From CAZBZG01 sp964496245 (GTDB lineage: Bacteria; Planctomycetota; SZUA-567), in contig CAZBZG010000022.1 of the NCBI GenBank assembly GCA_964496245.1, positions 1 to 25,869 on the forward strand: a DNA stretch of 25,869 bases, in the 5' to 3' direction. The position numbers and the translations under genes are program-made. The notes beneath the pieces were generated by a model. It was given only the letters and a program-made list of their open reading frames with translations. It did not search any database and was not told where the DNA came from. Positions within the stretch are counted from its first letter, which is position 1. Each line of letters begins with the position of its first letter. Positions 23,418 through 25,869 of the stretch are shown in pieces.

Positions 23418-25869
23418 TCCTTCTCCAGCACGAGAACCGTATCGTCCACGCGGTCGGCCAGGGTGCAGAGCCGGCGGAAGCGTGCGTACGCCTCGCGCGG
23501 GATGCCCGGCGTGTCGAGTTGCAGCCGGAAATCGATGGCGAGGGTGTTGGCGCTGCTGCGGTAGGTGACTTCGCAACGGCCGAAGTCCTCGCGCACTGCA
23601 ACGGGATCGAGCGCATTGACGAGACGCCATCCCGCGGGCCAGGTGATCGTGATCCGCCGCCTGACGCAGAAGGCCATGGGCAGGATCAGGTCATGCTTGC
23701 GCGTCGAGTAGGGGGCGAAGACGCCCATGGGCGCGGGCAAAGCGTGCCCTTCGGCCAGGGGGCCGCGGAGAAAGGCCTTGGGCAGCGGGACGCGCATGCG
23801 GTCCCTCCGCGGCTGGGCATAGGGTTTGACCTGGACGCGGCTCGTGAGGGAGACCGTATCCGGCGTGGGGCCGCTGGCCGTGTACGTGGCGGTGGCGCGC
23901 GGCGTGGGGCCGTAGGCGCGCGCGGCCACGCGCTCCATCTTGATGCCCCAGTAGCGCTCGCGGTTGATGGCGCTGCCTTCGGGCACGCCGAAGTAGGCAC
24001 GCAGGTAGAGGGCGACCTGTCCGCGGCCGGTCAGCTCCTGCGCGAGTTCCGCGTCGCCGTTGGCGTCGACGGCGAGTTCGAGCGTATCCGACCAGAGGTT
24101 GTCCTCGGCCGTGTGTGGGGGAACCGTGGTGCGGCGGGCGCCTTCGGGCGTGACCACCAGTGCGGCTGCGCCGGCGATGCTGGCGGGAATGCTCTCGATC
24201 GTGCGATAGAGCACGGTTCCGTCGAGGAAGAGGACCTGGTCGGCGAGCCGGACCTGCGAGATGCAGTGGTTGAAGTGGGCGAGCAGCGGCAGCGTCAGAT
24301 CTTCCCGGCCGCGGCCGGCCACGGGCTCGGTCGGATCAATGGCGGTCAGCAGAACCGGCCATGCCTCCAGGCCGACTTCGCGGGCCATGACGTTGATCAG
24401 GGTGGCCTTGTCCTTGCAGTCGCCGAATCCCCGGGTGAAGACGGCGTTGGCGTTGTAGGGCTTGTAACCGTGCACCCCGAACTCCCACGCCTCGTTGCGG
24501 ATGGACCGGGTCACCCAATGGTAGATGGCCTTGATCCTCTCCTCGTCGGTGGCGAGGCCCTTGGTCAGCTCCTGCACCTTGCTCCGAATGCGGGGGGTGG
24601 GCACGTTCTGCTGCTTGATGAGGTGCCAGTACCACTTGGCGAGCGCGTCCCAGTCCTGGAAGGTGGAGACCTGGAGGGCGGGGCTGAGGTCGCGTTCCGG
24701 AGGCGCGTAGGGTTCCTTGGCGATGGGAGCCAGGTTCCGCATTTCCCACGTGCGGATGACGCGCGTTGCGTCTCGCTCGACCGTGGCCGCGGGCGCGCCG
24801 CCCGTGCGGTGGAAATAGAGCGGACGCCCCTCGGGCGCCTTGAGCACGTAGCGCGCCCTGCGGACAGGTTCGGTGCGGCGGAAGCGGTGGATGTGCCCGA
24901 AGTAGTCGCCGAAGAAGTTCGCGCGAAAGCGTTCGACCGTGTAGTAGAGCTCGACCACGTCCCCCGGCACGAGTGGCGGGTAGGCGATGACGAGTGGTCC
25001 GCCCGAAGCCTGGTAGCGGTCGATCGTGCGCGCGTTGCGGCGCCGCCCGTCGGCGTGGAGCACGCGGGCCTGACGGATGTCGATGCTTTCATTTTCCGTG
25101 TCGTAGTAGATCGGCCGGTGCCGCAAGGACTCGGCGCCCTCGCGGTCGGCGATGCGCACGACCATCCGGATGGTGCGGCTGCGCGTGCCGTCGCCGTGGA
25201 CGTCGTCGATCTGCTCGCGCAGGAGGTAGGCCAGGGGCTGGCCCGCGGGGATGGAGTAGTCCTCGCAGTCGCGGACAAACGCGGCGAGATTGTCGTCGGT
25301 TGCTTCCGGCTGTCGACCGTGACCGAGGAAGCGGAGGTAGCGCTTGAGTGCGGGAAACGCGGGCTGGAGTTCGAGAGCCCGCGTCCAGAGAGCCCGCGCA
25401 GCGGACGTGCGTCCGGCTTCGTGGAGGCAGTGGGCCTTGCGGGAGAGGGTCTCGTGGTCCTCGGGGCAGAAGGCGAGGTGCGCCTCGGCAGCTGCGATGG
25501 CCGCGTCCAGACGATTTCGATTGCGGAGCCACGCGATCCGCTTCTGGTGCGCCCAGCCGCTGTAGGGGCGGACGCGGAGATAAGCCTGGAAGCTCTTGCG
25601 AATCGCAGGGAGACGGCCGAGTCGCTGGAGGGCGATGATCCGGCCGTTTAGGGCCTCCTGGTCCGTGGCGTCGATACCCAAAGCGGCCGTGTAGGCGGCC
25701 AGGGCGTCCTCCGTGGCATTGCGCTGGAGCGCGAAGCGTCCCGCGTGCAGGCGGGCCTCCAGGGACGAGGGGAAGTGCTTGACGAGCTTGCGCAGGATTT
25801 GGAGCGCCTGGGCCTCCCAGCGGTGGTGGCGGGCCAGGCGGAAGCGCAAAAGCAGGGCGTGGAGGCTCA
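23414..25869 (-). CDS. TPR-DUF3857-transglutaminase protein (5' end beyond window)
   Basis: The frame is open to the window edge, so the N terminus is missing; 817 residues are visible. It begins with TPR-type repeats (for example LEARLHAGRFALQRNATED and HETLSRKAHCLHEAGRTSA), continues with a DUF3857 domain (RSRTIRMVVRIADREG through VVELYYTVERFRANFFGDY), and then a transglutaminase-like core with an intact nucleophile in FTRGFGDCKDKATLINVMA (Cys codon 24418-24416), FNHCISQVRL as the His motif and VLFLDGT as the Asp motif. The C-terminal ~280 residues are beta-rich as in DUF3858-type extensions. The family is common in Bacteroidota and PVC bacteria, secreted or periplasmic, with protease- or crosslinker-like roles proposed but unproven. 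It shares architecture with the next gene, whose start overlaps its stop (ATGATG), indicating duplication. Confidence 0.9.
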   Translation of the reverse strand, partial: SLHALLLRFRLARHHRWEAQALQILRKLVKHFPSSLEARLHAGRFALQRNATEDALAAYTAALGIDATDQEALNGRIIALQRLGRLPAIRKSFQAYLRVRPYSGWAHQKRIAWLRNRNRLDAAIAAAEAHLAFCPEDHETLSRKAHCLHEAGRTSAARALWTRALELQPAFPALKRYLRFLGHGRQPEATDDNLAAFVRDCEDYSIPAGQPLAYLLREQIDDVHGDGTRSRTIRMVVRIADREGAESLRHRPIYYDTENESIDIRQARVLHADGRRRNARTIDRYQASGGPLVIAYPPLVPGDVVELYYTVERFRANFFGDYFGHIHRFRRTEPVRRARYVLKAPEGRPLYFHRTGGAPAATVERDATRVIRTWEMRNLAPIAKEPYAPPERDLSPALQVSTFQDWDALAKWYWHLIKQQNVPTPRIRSKVQELTKGLATDEERIKAIYHWVTRSIRNEAWEFGVHGYKPYNANAVFTRGFGDCKDKATLINVMAREVGLEAWPVLLTAIDPTEPVAGRGREDLTLPLLAHFNHCISQVRLADQVLFLDGTVLYRTIESIPASIAGAAALVVTPEGARRTTVPPHTAEDNLWSDTLELAVDANGDAELAQELTGRGQVALYLRAYFGVPEGSAINRERYWGIKMERVAARAYGPTPRATATYTASGPTPDTVSLTSRVQVKPYAQPRRDRMRVPLPKAFLRGPLAEGHALPAPMGVFAPYSTRKHDLILPMAFCVRRRITITWPAGWRLVNALDPVAVREDFGRCEVTYRSSANTLAIDFRLQLDTPGIPREAYARFRRLCTLADRVDDTVLVLEKE

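Noticed and set aside
19599..23564. A 1321-residue plus-strand open frame
   Set aside because: It lies wholly antisense to the TPR-DUF3857 gene, which has a signal peptide, ribosome site and domain motifs; the plus frame is composition-driven.

Overview
This window is GC-rich, densely coded bacterial DNA, apparently from a draft or metagenome-assembled genome, because a run of ten Ns (5166-5175) marks a scaffold join. The gene mix is a URO-D family protein outside the HemE type, very long TPR/DUF3857/transglutaminase-like proteins, a large secreted subtilase, RtcB with archease, FtsK with cell-wall genes, and REP-like palindromes. It best fits a Gram-negative member of the PVC group (Kiritimatiellota, Lentisphaerota or Verrucomicrobiota). 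That placement is an inference from gene content; no rRNA or other phylogenetic marker was examined.

Layout. 1-1030 (-): the first 343 residues of a membrane sensor histidine kinase, cut by the window edge. 1101-1189 (-): tRNA-Ser(GGA) with a sigma70-like promoter. 1366-1953 (+): PCC/DUF296 protein. 1990-3054 (-): URO-D family protein, divergent from a GH13 branching-enzyme-like protein (3215-5281, +) that contains the assembly gap near its 3' end. 5282-5607: non-coding, with two inverted REP-like hairpins and a good promoter for tRNA-Gln(CUG) (5608-5681). 5757-7644 (+): archease and RtcB, an RNA ligase module. 7788-9572 (+): an ABC-2 type permease gene split by a 1033-bp IS1595-family element (8424-9456) with perfect 24-bp terminal inverted repeats and an 8-bp target duplication. 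9873-13334 (+): secreted subtilisin-like protease with a very Arg/Tyr/Trp-rich C-terminal tail. It ends at a strong hairpin shared with the convergent dut-uppP-ftsK cluster (17248-13422, -). 17539-18510 (+): putative outer-membrane beta-barrel protein. 25869-18547 (-): a tightly packed operon of two DUF3857/transglutaminase-like TPR proteins, a YkgJ-type cysteine-cluster protein and a stand-alone CoaB domain.

How the genes relate. The clear functional units are RNA ligation (RtcB and its activator archease), dUTP hydrolysis / undecaprenyl phosphate recycling / chromosome translocation (dut, uppP, ftsK), and a translationally coupled export-related operon of unknown role. The observations most worth a second look are the Arg/Tyr-rich tail of the protease, the paired transglutaminase-like proteins of which one has lost its catalytic Cys, the recent IS insertion whose own first codon ends the permease, the REP pair, and the altered GH13 protein beside the gap. 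I see no CRISPR array, prophage, rRNA operon or clear defence system.
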